Source of the DNA: Maribacter sp.
Lineage (GTDB): Bacteria > Bacteroidota > Bacteroidia > Flavobacteriales > Flavobacteriaceae
Direction of reading: 5' to 3'
Length of the DNA: 64,000 bases
Assembly (NCBI GenBank): GCA_020629285.1
Contig: JAHDDP010000014.1
Span: 1-64,000, forward strand
Program-made: the position numbers and the translations under genes
Notes under the pieces: generated by a model
Told to the model about the DNA's origin: nothing
Seen by the model: the letters and a program-made list of their open reading frames with translations, nothing else
Database searches by the model: none
Shown: positions 10,103-18,780 of the stretch, piece after piece
Numbering within the stretch: the stretch's first letter is position 1
Layout: every line of letters starts with the position of its first letter

Positions 10103-11175
10103 TGAAATACAATTCTTCGGTTAAAGGAAGAGGTGCCCAGAAAAATACTAGCAATAAATTTTCTGCGTTTAGTTATGAAACTAGAGATGATTTTCTCGAA
10201 TTCTGCCGAGTAGAAGGGGAAGTTGCGGATAGAAATAAAACCCAATACCTTCCTATTTTTCCAAAAACGATAGTCAATAAAGTAACTAGTCCAGATGTTG
10301 GTATGAGTTACTCCATGAACATGTATCAAGGTTGTGAGCATGGTTGCATATACTGTTATGCCAGAAATGCACATGAATTTTGGGGATATAGTGCAGGATT
10401 GGATTTTGAACGAAAAATTCTGGTAAAACACGATGCACCTAAGCTGTTAGAAGCTAAATTAAGAAGTAAAAGTTGGAAAGCGTGTACCATAGTCATGTCG
10501 GGTAATACAGATTGTTATCAACCTGCAGAAAAAGAATTTGAACTGACTAGAAAATGTCTAGAGGTGTTTTTAAAATATAGACATCCGGTAGGTATCATAA
10601 CTAAAAATGCGTTGATTTTGCGAGATCTGGATATTTTAAAAGAACTTAATGAATACGGATTAATAGGCGTAAACATTTCGGTTACTTCCTTATCCGAAGA
10701 AACAAGAAGAATTTTAGAGCCGAGAACCACGACCATTAAAAAACGGCTTGAAGCTATACGTGTTCTATCTGAAAACGGTATACCGGTCAATGCAATGTTG
10801 GCACCAATAATACCTGGTATAAATAGTCATGAAATTTTGAATTTGGCTAAAGCGGTTTCAGAAAATGGTGCTGTGTCCATGGCATTCACCGTAGTTCGTT
10901 TAAACGGGGCAATAGGTGAGATTTTTACTGATTGGATCCGTAAAACGCTTCCTAATAAAGCAGATAAGGTATTGCATCAAATACAAGAATGCCATGGTGG
11001 AAATTTAAACGATAGTAGATTTGGAGTAAGAAGTAGAGGAGAGGGTAAAATTGCTACTCAAATTCATGACATGGTGCGTTTGGCAAAGCGAACCTATTTT
11101 AAAGATAAATCTTTTCCTAAATTAAATAGCAGTCTACACGAATCTTGTAAAGACGGACAGCTAAAACTCTTCTAA
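10102..11175 (+). CDS. PA0069/SplB-like radical SAM protein
   Basis: A 357-residue radical SAM enzyme. The 4Fe-4S ligands form CEHGCIYC (Cys78, Cys82, Cys85, CxxxCxxC), followed by YARNAHEFWGYSAGLDFE, a signature of the PA0069 family and its relatives of the spore-photoproduct-lyase type. Further barrel elements are visible (MSGNTDCYQPAEK, ITKNALILRDLD, VNISVTSL, EPRTTTIKKRLEAI, MLAPIIPGIN). The family is widespread outside spore formers and its reaction is not established; a nucleic-acid repair role is only a guess from the relatives. Start ATG 10102 lies at the edge of a nested inverted repeat. It stands alone, 299 bases before the next gene. Confidence 0.85.
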   Translation: MKYNSSVKGRGAQKNTSNKFSAFSYETRDDFLEFCRVEGEVADRNKTQYLPIFPKTIVNKVTSPDVGMSYSMNMYQGCEHGCIYCYARNAHEFWGYSAGLDFERKILVKHDAPKLLEAKLRSKSWKACTIVMSGNTDCYQPAEKEFELTRKCLEVFLKYRHPVGIITKNALILRDLDILKELNEYGLIGVNISVTSLSEETRRILEPRTTTIKKRLEAIRVLSENGIPVNAMLAPIIPGINSHEILNLAKAVSENGAVSMAFTVVRLNGAIGEIFTDWIRKTLPNKADKVLHQIQECHGGNLNDSRFGVRSRGEGKIATQIHDMVRLAKRTYFKDKSFPKLNSSLHESCKDGQLKLF

Positions 11176-11474
11176 GGTTGATTTGTTTTTCGTATGTGCA
11201 TTGATTACCCAACTAGTATTCTAGCGCTACTTTTTTATTTAGAATTCTTATTTCTAAAGTGTAATAGGTACAATATTATTTGTCATTACAATTGTATGAA
11301 AATGAGTTAAATATTGTAAATAAGTCAAAAATTTATGGTTTTAAATTAGTATGTGAAGTTTAAAAAACGTGCAATAGTTTAAGGTAAATATTTTCTTTAA
11401 AAAGTTTTGTTAAAATAAGATCTAAAAGGTAATTGTAAGCGTAGATAGGGCAGAAATAAATATTAGAACTATTT
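11176..11474. other. AT-rich intergenic region before the GT2 gene
   Basis: This 299-base stretch is very AT-rich and holds no convincing gene. A minus-strand frame at 11360-11617 runs into the glycosyltransferase gene and has no coding character. The long leader of the glycosyltransferase gene, unusual beside the 15-30-base leaders elsewhere here, may carry regulation, but I see no defined hairpin, riboswitch or clear -7 element. Confidence 0.4.
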
Positions 11475-12905
11475 ATGAAAACCAAGAACACTACCAAAGA
11501 AGATATGAAAACTTTAAAAAACACTACCAGTAAAACAGAAAAGAAGCCTTTCTTTTCTAGAATGAAACATCTCATTGAAAATGCCAATGCATGGGGCATA
11601 TTTGTTATGGGAAGCACCTTTGTAATGATGTTTGGTTCTGCTTACCTGGCTTATATTTTACAGAACGATTTTACACAATTACATTTAGAGAGAAGAAGTA
11701 ACATGATCGGATTCATTTTCATGATTGTAGCTGCTGCTTTTTTTGTATTTAAATTGAGTTTCTTTATTTACACTTTTATAAGATTTTTAAAGTATAAGGC
11801 AATACCATCTGTTTCTAATGAAGAGTTACCAACGGTTACCGTTATCGTACCTGCGTATAATGAAGGTAAACAAGTTTGGGCAACTTTGAAGAGTTTAGCA
11901 GAAAGTGATTACCCTAAAGATAAAATTCAATTATTGGCTATTGATGACGGTAGTAAAGATGATACTTGGACTTGGATGCAGGAAGCTAAAAAGGAATTAG
12001 GTGATAGGCTTTCTATTTGTCAACAACCTAAAAACATGGGTAAACGTCATGCATTGTACAGAGGTTTTAATGAAGGTACTGGTGAGATATTTGTGACTGT
12101 AGATAGTGATTCTATCGTTGATAAAGATACCTTGAGAAATCTAGTAAGTCCGTTTATTGTTGATGAGAACTGTGGTGCCGTTGCAGGTAATATTCGTGTA
12201 TTGAATAATGATAAGATCCTACCTAAAATGCTTGACGTAAGTTTTGCACTTAGTTTTGAGTTTGTACGTTCATCAGAAAGTACTTTAAACTCCGTTTTGT
12301 GTACGCCAGGTGCTTTGGCAGCTTACAGAGCTACTGCAGTATTCGGTTGTTTAGATGAGTGGATCAATCAGACGTTTATGGGTCAAGCTTCAGATATAGG
12401 TGAAGATAGAGCTATGACAAACATGATTTTAAAGCAGGGTTTCCACGTGTTATTTCAAAGAAATGCCTTTGCGTATACTAATGTTCCTGAAAAGTATAAA
12501 GGGCTTTACAAAATGTTTATTAGATGGGGTAGAAGTAATGTGCGTGAGAACATTCAAATGTCTAAGTATGTATTTAGAAATTTTAGAAAAGGGCCAAAAG
12601 CAGGTACAAGGTTATTGTTCTTTAGCCAATTCTCAAGAATTGTGTTATGCTACCCATTTGTATTGTTCATGTTGGTATTTGTATTCACACACCCATTATT
12701 ATTCTTAAGTTCTACATTTGTGAGCATATTGGTTTTATCAACATTCCCTGTGTTGTTCTATGCAAAAAGATACTCTTTTTCAGAATCTTTTTGGGCATAT
12801 TCATACAGCGTATTGTTCACTTTCGGTCTATTCTGGATTACACCTTATGCAATTGCTACGGCAAGTAGAAGTGGTTGGTTGACTAGAGAGTTGCCAACAA
12901 AATAA
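11475..12905 (+). CDS. Family 2 processive glycosyltransferase (hyaluronan/chitin synthase-like)
   Basis: A 476-residue membrane GT2 enzyme that likely makes an exported polysaccharide from nucleotide sugars. Two N-terminal helices (about 41-62, 77-103) precede the GT-A domain with VIVPAYNE (124-130), the nucleotide-binding Asp pair (IDDGS, 156-160), the metal-binding DSD (210-212), the catalytic-type Asp in GED (309-311) and an RW motif (350-351) standing for QxxRW; three or four C-terminal helices follow. This is the layout of hyaluronan, chitin and NodC-type synthases, but the polymer cannot be told from sequence. Two starts are possible (11475 and 11505); the first is kept. No partner export genes are adjacent, and a strong hairpin terminator follows. 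Confidence 0.85.
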   Translation: MKTKNTTKEDMKTLKNTTSKTEKKPFFSRMKHLIENANAWGIFVMGSTFVMMFGSAYLAYILQNDFTQLHLERRSNMIGFIFMIVAAAFFVFKLSFFIYTFIRFLKYKAIPSVSNEELPTVTVIVPAYNEGKQVWATLKSLAESDYPKDKIQLLAIDDGSKDDTWTWMQEAKKELGDRLSICQQPKNMGKRHALYRGFNEGTGEIFVTVDSDSIVDKDTLRNLVSPFIVDENCGAVAGNIRVLNNDKILPKMLDVSFALSFEFVRSSESTLNSVLCTPGALAAYRATAVFGCLDEWINQTFMGQASDIGEDRAMTNMILKQGFHVLFQRNAFAYTNVPEKYKGLYKMFIRWGRSNVRENIQMSKYVFRNFRKGPKAGTRLLFFSQFSRIVLCYPFVLFMLVFVFTHPLLFLSSTFVSILVLSTFPVLFYAKRYSFSESFWAYSYSVLFTFGLFWITPYAIATASRSGWLTRELPTK

Positions 12906-12925
12906 TTGAAAATATCATAAAATGA

Positions 12926-12959
12926 AAAAAGGGTCTCAATGTATGTTGAGACCCTTTTT
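12926..12959. terminator. Bidirectional hairpin terminator
   Basis: Perfect 14-base arms (12926-12939 and 12946-12959) with a GGGTCTCAA core, a 6-base loop, and five A and five T residues flanking the stem, so it can stop transcription from both the glycosyltransferase gene on the left and the convergent HD-domain gene on the right. Confidence 0.9.
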
Positions 12960-12992
12960 AATGGTTTGATGTTGTTGAATTACGTTATGAAT

Positions 12993-13673
12993 TTAAGTTA
13001 AATTTTTTAAAGGATTCCATTCTTGATAAAATTGTTCTAGAAAATCTAACATATACTGGTGTCTTTCTTTTGCTAAACGTTTACCGGTTTCAGTATTCAT
13101 TTTGTCTTTTAGAAGCAATAATTTTTCGTAAAAATGATTTATGGTAGGTGCTGCAGATTTTTTATACTCTTCTTTGGTCATATTTAAATTAGGAGGTATA
13201 CTAGGGTCGTAGAGTGCACGATTTTTGAATCCGCCGTAATTGAACGCCCGTGCAATACCAATAGCGCCTATGGCGTCTAAACGATCTGCATCTTGTACTA
13301 CTTTGAGTTCTTTAGAAGTAAATAGCTTCTTCTTCATCTTGCCGTCTGTTAAGCTGGCTTTAAATGAACTGTATTTTATAATATTGGTTACATGGTTGAT
13401 CGTTCTTTTAGGTACACCAAGACTCAACAAAAAATCCTCTGCCATTTTTGGTCCCAAAGCTTCATCACCATCATTAAACTTAGCATCTGCAATATCATGA
13501 AGTAGTGCACCTAGGCTAACGACTAAAATATTGATATCACCTTCTTCTTTTGCAATTAACATGCTGTTATTGAATACACGTTGAATGTGAAACCAGTCAT
13601 GCCCTCCTTCGGCATTCTTCAAGGTTTCTTTGACAAAAATTATGGTTTCTTCTACAATTTCTGAGTGGGTCAT
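12993..13673 (-). CDS. HD-domain phosphohydrolase (YedJ-like)
   Basis: A 226-residue cytosolic HD-superfamily protein. The metal-binding pattern is complete: His25 in GGHDWFHIQRV, the HD pair in GALLHDIADAKF (59-60) and a distal Asp in VVQDADRLDAIGAIGIAR (about 128). This arrangement matches the YedJ/YpgQ group, which hydrolyse small nucleotide phosphates in the few characterised cases; the substrate here is unknown. Length is normal. Its start overlaps the stop of plsC by 4 bases (ATGA), so the two are translationally coupled in one operon, read plsC then HD protein. Confidence 0.85.
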   Translation of the reverse strand: MTHSEIVEETIIFVKETLKNAEGGHDWFHIQRVFNNSMLIAKEEGDINILVVSLGALLHDIADAKFNDGDEALGPKMAEDFLLSLGVPKRTINHVTNIIKYSSFKASLTDGKMKKKLFTSKELKVVQDADRLDAIGAIGIARAFNYGGFKNRALYDPSIPPNLNMTKEEYKKSAAPTINHFYEKLLLLKDKMNTETGKRLAKERHQYMLDFLEQFYQEWNPLKNLT

Positions 13674-14407
13674 TTAAAGGAATTTATCCCGCTAACTACG
13701 GATGCTTCAATTTGTTGGATCAGGTCATCTAAATTGCCTTTATTCTCTAAAGGTTGCTGAACTTCTAAACGAACCTTAGCTCCCAATCCCATTGGAAATT
13801 GCCCGAAACGGACCAATTTCCACGAATTATTGATACTTATTGGAACAATTAGTGCAGATGGAGCCTTTTTAAGAAGCATTTTAAGCCCCATAGGCTTAAA
13901 TGGTTTTGGGTGTCCGTCTCTACTTCTGGTACCTTCCGGAAAAATAACTGCGCTTCTGTTATGCTTTTCTATATAGGTACCCAGTTTACCAATTTCCATG
14001 AGGGCAGATTTACCATCTTTTCTATCTATAAGCACAGATCCACCGTGCACTAGGTTAAATGAGACGCTAGGTATGCCTTTTCCCAATTCTTTTTTACTCA
14101 CAAACTTTGGATGGTGTTTACGCATATACCAGATCAAGGGCGGTATGTCGTACATGCTTTGATGGTTGGTGACAATGATCAAAGGTCTATCGGTCGGTAA
14201 ATCAAAATTATTGGTAAAGTTGTATGTAGTACCTAAAATGTTTGTACTACGCATTAAACAAAAGTTAAGCTTGCTTACCGTAGGCTTTAAGCCTTCATAT
14301 CCAAAAAGTTTAAAACCTAACCATTGAATAGGATGAAATATTCCTAGGCATAGACCAAAAGCTATAAAAAAAATGGGGGTTAGTATATAAGAAAGCAATT
14401 TCTGCAT
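13670..14407 (-). CDS. plsC: 1-acyl-sn-glycerol-3-phosphate acyltransferase
   Basis: A 245-residue membrane-associated acyltransferase that would convert lysophosphatidate to phosphatidate. The catalytic HxxxxD motif is seen as NHQSMYD (81-87), and the phosphate-binding block as FPEGTRSRDG (156-165); a hydrophobic N-terminal helix (about 5-23) anchors it to the inner membrane, and VLIDRKDGKSA is the typical third motif. Length fits PlsC. The gene begins 12 bases past a terminator that ends the upstream bacilliredoxin unit, so it should have its own promoter, which I could not define with certainty. The next gene overlaps it by 4 bases. Confidence 0.88.
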   Translation of the reverse strand: MQKLLSYILTPIFFIAFGLCLGIFHPIQWLGFKLFGYEGLKPTVSKLNFCLMRSTNILGTTYNFTNNFDLPTDRPLIIVTNHQSMYDIPPLIWYMRKHHPKFVSKKELGKGIPSVSFNLVHGGSVLIDRKDGKSALMEIGKLGTYIEKHNRSAVIFPEGTRSRDGHPKPFKPMGLKMLLKKAPSALIVPISINNSWKLVRFGQFPMGLGAKVRLEVQQPLENKGNLDDLIQQIEASVVSGINSFK

Positions 14408-14418
14408 CTTACAAAAAT

Positions 14419-14447
14419 AAAAAACCGCTCAATTAGAGCGGTTTTTT
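14419..14447 (-). terminator. Hairpin terminator after the bacilliredoxin gene
   Basis: Arms AAAAAACCGCTC (14419-14430) and its exact complement (14436-14447) around a 5-base loop. Read on the minus strand it is a GC-rich stem followed by six U, 41 bases after the bacilliredoxin stop codon. Confidence 0.88.
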
Positions 14448-14488
14448 AATCCTATTATTTTATAGGAATATTGTTTATGCCGTAAAAT

Positions 14489-14899
14489 TTAGCAAAACTC
14501 GTCGTAAGCCTGTGCTAAATTCTGAGCGATCATTTCAGCTGGTCGACCTTCAATATGGTGACGCTCGATCATATGAACTAGCTCTCCGTTTTTGAACAAT
14601 GCCATAGATGGTGAAGATGGAGGGAAAGGAACCATTAGGTTTCTTGCCGCGTCAACAGCTTCTTTATCTACACCTGCAAATACAGTAACTGCGTGATCAG
14701 GTTTTTTATCGTTCTGCAAGCTCATTTTGGCAGCAGGTCTTGCGTTTGCCGCTGCACAACCACAAACAGAATTTACAACAACTAAAGTTGTTCCTTCTTT
14801 ATTAATGGCATTTGCTACTGCATCTGCTGTATATAATTCTTCAAATCCGGCAGAAGCCAGATCATCTCTCATTGGTTTTACTAATTCCGCAGGGTACAT
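14489..14899 (-). CDS. BrxA/BrxB-family bacilliredoxin
   Basis: A 136-residue thioredoxin-fold protein of the YphP/YqiW family. The redox motif is CGC (Cys46, Cys48) in VVNSVCGCAAANARPA, as in bacilliredoxins that remove bacillithiol from mixed disulfides; family members in Bacteroidota have the same motif although the thiol partner there is less certain. The C-terminal ALFKNGELVHMIERHHIEGR segment also fits the family. It is a single-gene unit: a consensus -7 element (14927-14934, minus strand) precedes it and a hairpin terminator follows. Cytosolic; likely part of thiol-stress defence. Confidence 0.88.
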   Translation of the reverse strand: MYPAELVKPMRDDLASAGFEELYTADAVANAINKEGTTLVVVNSVCGCAAANARPAAKMSLQNDKKPDHAVTVFAGVDKEAVDAARNLMVPFPPSSPSMALFKNGELVHMIERHHIEGRPAEMIAQNLAQAYDEFC

Positions 14900-14926
14900 A
14901 TTCTTAATGTTTTAATTAAACTGTTA

Positions 14927-14934
14927 CAAAGATA
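14927..14934 (-). promoter_or_regulatory. -7 promoter element of the bacilliredoxin gene
   Basis: TATCTTTG on the minus strand, a full match to the Bacteroidota -7 consensus TAnnTTTG, 28 bases before the ATG at 14899. No TTG is found at the expected 19-base distance upstream. It is half of a divergent promoter pair with 15003-15010. Confidence 0.6.
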
Positions 14935-15002
14935 ATCAATTAGTCGCAGCACTGCTTCAGACCTTAACTTTTCATTGGCCTAACTTTCTATTCGTAATAT
15001 TT

Positions 15003-15010
15003 TATCTTTG
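15003..15010 (+). promoter_or_regulatory. -7 promoter element of the TerB-DnaJ gene
   Basis: TATCTTTG, a full match to the TAnnTTTG consensus, beginning 27 bases before the ATG at 15030. The -33 TTG is not apparent at the usual distance. Confidence 0.6.
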
Positions 15011-15029
15011 GCAAAATTGAGCATACGAA

Positions 15030-15770
15030 ATGATTAAATGGTTGGGAGCCATAATAGGCTTTTCTTTTAGAGGATTATCTGGAGCGGTGTTGGGTTTCTT
15101 TGCCGGTAGTATTATAGATAGCTTTTTTGGGTCTAATAAAGGCAGTGCGCGTAGCGTGTTCGAAGATTATACTAGACCAAATGTAACTGCGGCAGATTTT
15201 GAATTGAATCTTTTGTCACTCTGTTCTATAGTTATTAAGGCAGACGGACAAGCAAGCCAGTCAGAAATGGATTATGTTCGTCAGTACTTTGTTAGTACCT
15301 ATGGTAAAGACAAAGCGAACGCTATTTTTAGAAGTTTTAACGAAATCAATAAGAAAGGTCAGATATCTGCACAGAAGGTATGTACTTTTTTGGCGCAGCG
15401 TACGCGTTATGAAGTACGTTTACAATTGCTTCATTTTTTATTCGGTATTGCACAAGCAGATGGTAATATTAGCAATCTTGAAATTCAGAAAATTAGAGAA
15501 ATAGCAGGTTATCTGAGGGTTTCTTTAAACGAATTTGAAAGTATAAAGGCCATGTTCGTTAAATCTGCGAACAACTCTTATAAAATTTTAGATATTCAAA
15601 AATCCGCTACCGATGCCGAAGTGAAAAAGGCGTATAGGGCAATGGCTAAGAAATATCATCCGGATAGGGTGAATACAAAAGACGAGGCTATTAAAAAAGG
15701 TGCAGAAGAAAAGTTTAAGCAAGTACAAGAGGCTTATGAGACCATTCAAAAAGAGCGTGGACTGAATTAG
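15030..15770 (+). CDS. TerB-DnaJ membrane cochaperone (DjlA-like)
   Basis: A 246-residue protein with three parts: a glycine-rich hydrophobic N-terminus (about 3-34) that should sit in the inner membrane, a central TerB-like helical domain (about 52-175, with [15 protein letters not shown] and [10 protein letters not shown] metal-site-like repeats), and a C-terminal J-domain (about 183-246) with the Hsp70-stimulating HPD motif at 210-212. This order is that of DjlA, a membrane J-protein acting with DnaK. The HPD motif is intact so ATPase stimulation is expected. It is followed 26 bases later by the HupE-like gene, and the two may be co-transcribed. Confidence 0.85.
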   Translation: MIKWLGAIIGFSFRGLSGAVLGFFAGSIIDSFFGSNKGSARSVFEDYTRPNVTAADFELNLLSLCSIVIKADGQASQSEMDYVRQYFVSTYGKDKANAIFRSFNEINKKGQISAQKVCTFLAQRTRYEVRLQLLHFLFGIAQADGNISNLEIQKIREIAGYLRVSLNEFESIKAMFVKSANNSYKILDIQKSATDAEVKKAYRAMAKKYHPDRVNTKDEAIKKGAEEKFKQVQEAYETIQKERGLN

Positions 15771-15796
15771 ACTACTAATTATTTAGATATACTGCA

Positions 15797-16381
15797 ATGC
15801 AAGAATTTTGGTTTTATATAGAATTAGGTTTGCAACATGTGTTGGATATCAATGCATATGACCATATATTATTTTTAGCTGCGCTGGCACTACCATTTAC
15901 TTTTAAGAGTTGGAAAAATGTATTGCTTTTAGCTACTGTTTTTACTTTTACCCACTGTTTGGCATTAGTATTTTCTGTTTACGAGGTGATGGTCATAGAT
16001 GCTAGTTGGATTGAATTTTTAATACCTGTTACCATTGTTAGCACGGCTCTTTTTAATTTAGTGGGTAGTACCGATAAAAAAGGCGATAATACTATTTGGT
16101 TTCATGTTCTCGTTACCGGTGTTTTTGGATTAGTACATGGTTTTGGATTCTCTAATTATTTTAAAATGATGATTATGGGCGAAGAAGACAAGATGGCGCC
16201 GTTATTAGGTTTTGCCGGTGGTATCGAATTAGCTCAAGTAGTTATAGTTTTGCTGGTATTGATGTTGGCCTATGTGATCCAAACCATTTTAAAGGTGAAA
16301 CAAAGTTTATTTGTAATGGTAGGTAGTATTTTGATCATATTAATAACGCTACCATTGCTTTATGAAACATTTCCATTTTAG
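15797..16381 (+). CDS. HupE/UreJ-like membrane protein
   Basis: A 194-residue protein with about six hydrophobic helices. Histidine-bearing motifs in or near the helices are typical of the HupE/UreJ family: DHILFLAAL (about 22-30), FTFTHCLALV (about 50-59) and GLVHGFGFSNYF (about 112-123). The family is linked to nickel or cobalt transport beside hydrogenases and ureases, but neither enzyme is encoded here, and Bacteroidota carry stand-alone copies of unknown role. Membrane topology and family are well supported; metal transport is only inferred from relatives. Confidence 0.8.
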   Translation: MQEFWFYIELGLQHVLDINAYDHILFLAALALPFTFKSWKNVLLLATVFTFTHCLALVFSVYEVMVIDASWIEFLIPVTIVSTALFNLVGSTDKKGDNTIWFHVLVTGVFGLVHGFGFSNYFKMMIMGEEDKMAPLLGFAGGIELAQVVIVLLVLMLAYVIQTILKVKQSLFVMVGSILIILITLPLLYETFPF

Positions 16382-16466
16382 ATTGTTAAAGTTTAGCCTA
16401 AGATATTGTTGATACTGATCAAAGCAACTACCTTAGGGATAAGTGCTTGAATAAAGCTTACTGTAA

Positions 16467-16904
16467 ATGAAGAAAGAGAAACAATTAAAATATGATAGGG
16501 CCTATTTAAGAATGGCCAAAGAATGGGGTAAATTGTCTTTTTGTAAAAGAAAACAAGTAGGTGCAATTATAGTGAAGGATAGAATGATTATCTCTGACGG
16601 ATATAATGGCACCCCAACGGGTTTTGAGAACTACTGTGAAGATGAAGAAGGGTATACCAAATGGTATGTTTTACATGCAGAGGCTAATGCCATACTTAAA
16701 GTAGCCAGTTCTACACAATCATGCCAAGGGGCTACATTGTACATTACTTTATCACCGTGTAGAGAATGTAGTAAACTAATACATCAATCTGGCATTAAAC
16801 GTGTAGTGTATCAAGTAGGCTATAAAGATGATTCAGGATTAAAATTTTTAGCAAAAGCTGGAGTTGAATTACAACATATGCCAGAAATAAATGTTACTAT
16901 CTAA
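16467..16904 (+). CDS. dCMP deaminase-family zinc deaminase
   Basis: A 145-residue cytosolic zinc deaminase. The active-site motif HAE (His70, Glu72) and the zinc ligands in SPCRECS (Cys98, Cys101) are intact, and DGYNGTPTGFENYCEDE (about 44-60) with its extra Cys is characteristic of deoxycytidylate deaminases such as ComEB, which supply dUMP for thymidylate synthesis. Size fits. The gene ends 11 bases before the S41 protease gene, so the two probably form an operon, an arrangement I recall from other Flavobacteriaceae. Allosteric dCTP control cannot be read from the sequence. Confidence 0.85.
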   Translation: MKKEKQLKYDRAYLRMAKEWGKLSFCKRKQVGAIIVKDRMIISDGYNGTPTGFENYCEDEEGYTKWYVLHAEANAILKVASSTQSCQGATLYITLSPCRECSKLIHQSGIKRVVYQVGYKDDSGLKFLAKAGVELQHMPEINVTI

Positions 16905-16915
16905 CGTTTACATTA

Positions 16916-18544
16916 ATGATGAATAAAAAATACAGTGCTCTATTTCCTTTAATTATCGCTTCTGCACTTGCATTAGGGTTTTTTATAGGCGGAAAACTGA
17001 ATTTTAATGACTCTCCAGAACGTCTTTTTTCTACCAATTCTAAAAAAGACAAACTCAACAGGCTTATAGATTACATAGATTATGAATATGTAGATGATGT
17101 AAATACAGATAGTATCGTAGATGTTACGGTAAATAGTATACTAGAAAAATTAGATCCTCATTCTGTATACATTTCAGAAAAAGAAATGTCTGGTGTAACC
17201 GAAAATATGAAGGGCGATTTTGTAGGTATCGGTATTAATTTTTATACCTATAAAGATTCTATAGCTGTTATCAAAACCGTTAAAGACGGTCCAAGTTATT
17301 CTAAAGGTATTTTGCCAGGTGATCGTATCTTAATGGCGGATAAGGATACCTTGTTCGGTAAAGAATTTCCTAGTGAGGTTATTGTTGAAAAATTAAAAGG
17401 GAAAGAAGGTACATCTATTGATCTTAAAGTATACAGAAAATCTGAAGATAGAACTTTCAATGTCAAGGTTAGGCGTGGTATAGTGCCTTTAAAAAGTGTT
17501 GACGCCTTTTACATGCTAACTCAGGATATTGGGTATATAAAAGTGAATCGTTTTGCAGAATCTACTTATAAGGAATTTAAGGATGCTTTGATAAAATTAC
17601 AAAAGCGTGGTGCAGATAAATTAGTGTTGGACTTACGTGATAATCCTGGTGGTTATTTAGGTATGGCAGAAGAAATGGCTGATGAGTTTCTTGAAGACGG
17701 TAAGCTGATCTTATTTACTAAGAACAAGAAAGGAAAAATCAATAAGAGTTTTGCCACGGATCACGGTAGTTTTGAAGACAAGCCAATTTATGTATTGATC
17801 AATGAAAGGTCTGCCTCTGCTAGTGAAATTGTAGCGGGTGCTTTACAAGATAATGACATAGGTACTATTGTTGGTCGCCGTTCTTTTGGTAAAGGTTTGG
17901 TACAGCGAGAAATGGCTTTAGGTGATGGTTCTGCCGTAAGACTTACTGTTTCTAGATATTATACTCCCACGGGTAGAAGTATTCAAAAAACGTATGCTAA
18001 CGGTACCAAAGATTATTATCAACGTTTTACAGATCGGTTCCATAGTGGTGAAATGATATCCGTAGATAGTATTAAAGTAGCAGATTCATTAAAATTCACG
18101 ACTCCCAAAGGAAAAGTCGTATACGGCGGCGGTGGTATTATACCTGATGTTTTTGTGCCCATTGGCAGCAATGAAGAAGAAGCTGTAGAGAGTATGGATA
18201 ATTTAGGTTTTCTTTCCTTTTTTGTTTTTGAGCACTTAGATGAAGATAGAGAAAGATATGCTCAATATAATCAGGAAGAATTTGTGAACGATTTTAGAGT
18301 TGACGATATACTTTTTGAGAAATTTGTAACCTATTCTGTAGATAGAAATTTGAGAATGAATTTCTATGATTATGAGAATAGTATAAAAAGATTTTTAAAA
18401 GCAAATATTGCAGAACAGTTGTTCAATACCAATATACACGCTAAAATCAAGGCAGATGAAGACCTTATGCTTCAAAAGGTTTTGGAACTAGATGGCGGGG
18501 TAATCACCCAAGAAGAATCTGCTGAAATTAACGCTAACAACTAA
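16916..18544 (+). CDS. S41-family C-terminal processing peptidase
   Basis: A 542-residue exported protease of the CtpA/Prc type. An uncleaved-looking N-terminal hydrophobic segment (about 9-26) anchors it to the inner membrane facing the periplasm. A PDZ domain spans about residues 85-170 (GIGINFYTYKDSI, GPSYSKGILPGDRIL), followed by the peptidase core with the substrate groove motif LDLRDNPGGYL, the nucleophile in ERSASASE (Ser301) and the general base Lys326 in SFGKGLVQ, 25 residues apart as in Prc. A C-terminal extension of about 130 residues follows. It likely trims or degrades envelope proteins. Its TAA overlaps the convergent small membrane gene by 4 bases. Confidence 0.9.
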   Translation: MMNKKYSALFPLIIASALALGFFIGGKLNFNDSPERLFSTNSKKDKLNRLIDYIDYEYVDDVNTDSIVDVTVNSILEKLDPHSVYISEKEMSGVTENMKGDFVGIGINFYTYKDSIAVIKTVKDGPSYSKGILPGDRILMADKDTLFGKEFPSEVIVEKLKGKEGTSIDLKVYRKSEDRTFNVKVRRGIVPLKSVDAFYMLTQDIGYIKVNRFAESTYKEFKDALIKLQKRGADKLVLDLRDNPGGYLGMAEEMADEFLEDGKLILFTKNKKGKINKSFATDHGSFEDKPIYVLINERSASASEIVAGALQDNDIGTIVGRRSFGKGLVQREMALGDGSAVRLTVSRYYTPTGRSIQKTYANGTKDYYQRFTDRFHSGEMISVDSIKVADSLKFTTPKGKVVYGGGGIIPDVFVPIGSNEEEAVESMDNLGFLSFFVFEHLDEDRERYAQYNQEEFVNDFRVDDILFEKFVTYSVDRNLRMNFYDYENSIKRFLKANIAEQLFNTNIHAKIKADEDLMLQKVLELDGGVITQEESAEINANN

Positions 18545-18744
18545 TCTTTATTGATCTTATCTTGAATTTTTCTACTGGTAACAAATACCAAAAGAAGCAC
18601 AATGGCGCACAATGAAGCCATTATTCCAATTAATGCTATGGTACTGTTTTTCTCAAAAGGGTCGGCAAAATTCACTAGAGTTACATTATAGGCTATAAGT
18701 GCTACTGCAATTACTATGAATATTATGGATAATGTCTTGCTCAT
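18541..18744 (-). CDS. Small two-helix membrane protein
   Basis: A 67-residue protein from the ATG at 18744 (MSKTLSIIFIVIAVALIAYN); the frame extends to a TTG at 18768 but the ATG gives the natural basic-hydrophobic start. Two membrane helices (about 4-22 and 33-54) are joined by NFADPFEKNS, and the tail is charged (RKIQDKINKD). No family is recognised. It reads towards, and overlaps by 4 bases, the protease gene, and may share a promoter with marC upstream (36 bases away). Confidence 0.7.
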   Translation of the reverse strand: MSKTLSIIFIVIAVALIAYNVTLVNFADPFEKNSTIALIGIMASLCAIVLLLVFVTSRKIQDKINKD

Positions 18745-18780
18745 AAACTTGTTTTTATAAAAGTACAACCTTCTAACGGT

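Noticed and set aside
16397-16437. Imperfect CCTAAG/CTTAGG hairpin between the HupE-like and deaminase genes
   Set aside because: Short broken arms and a long loop; too weak to call as terminator or riboswitch.
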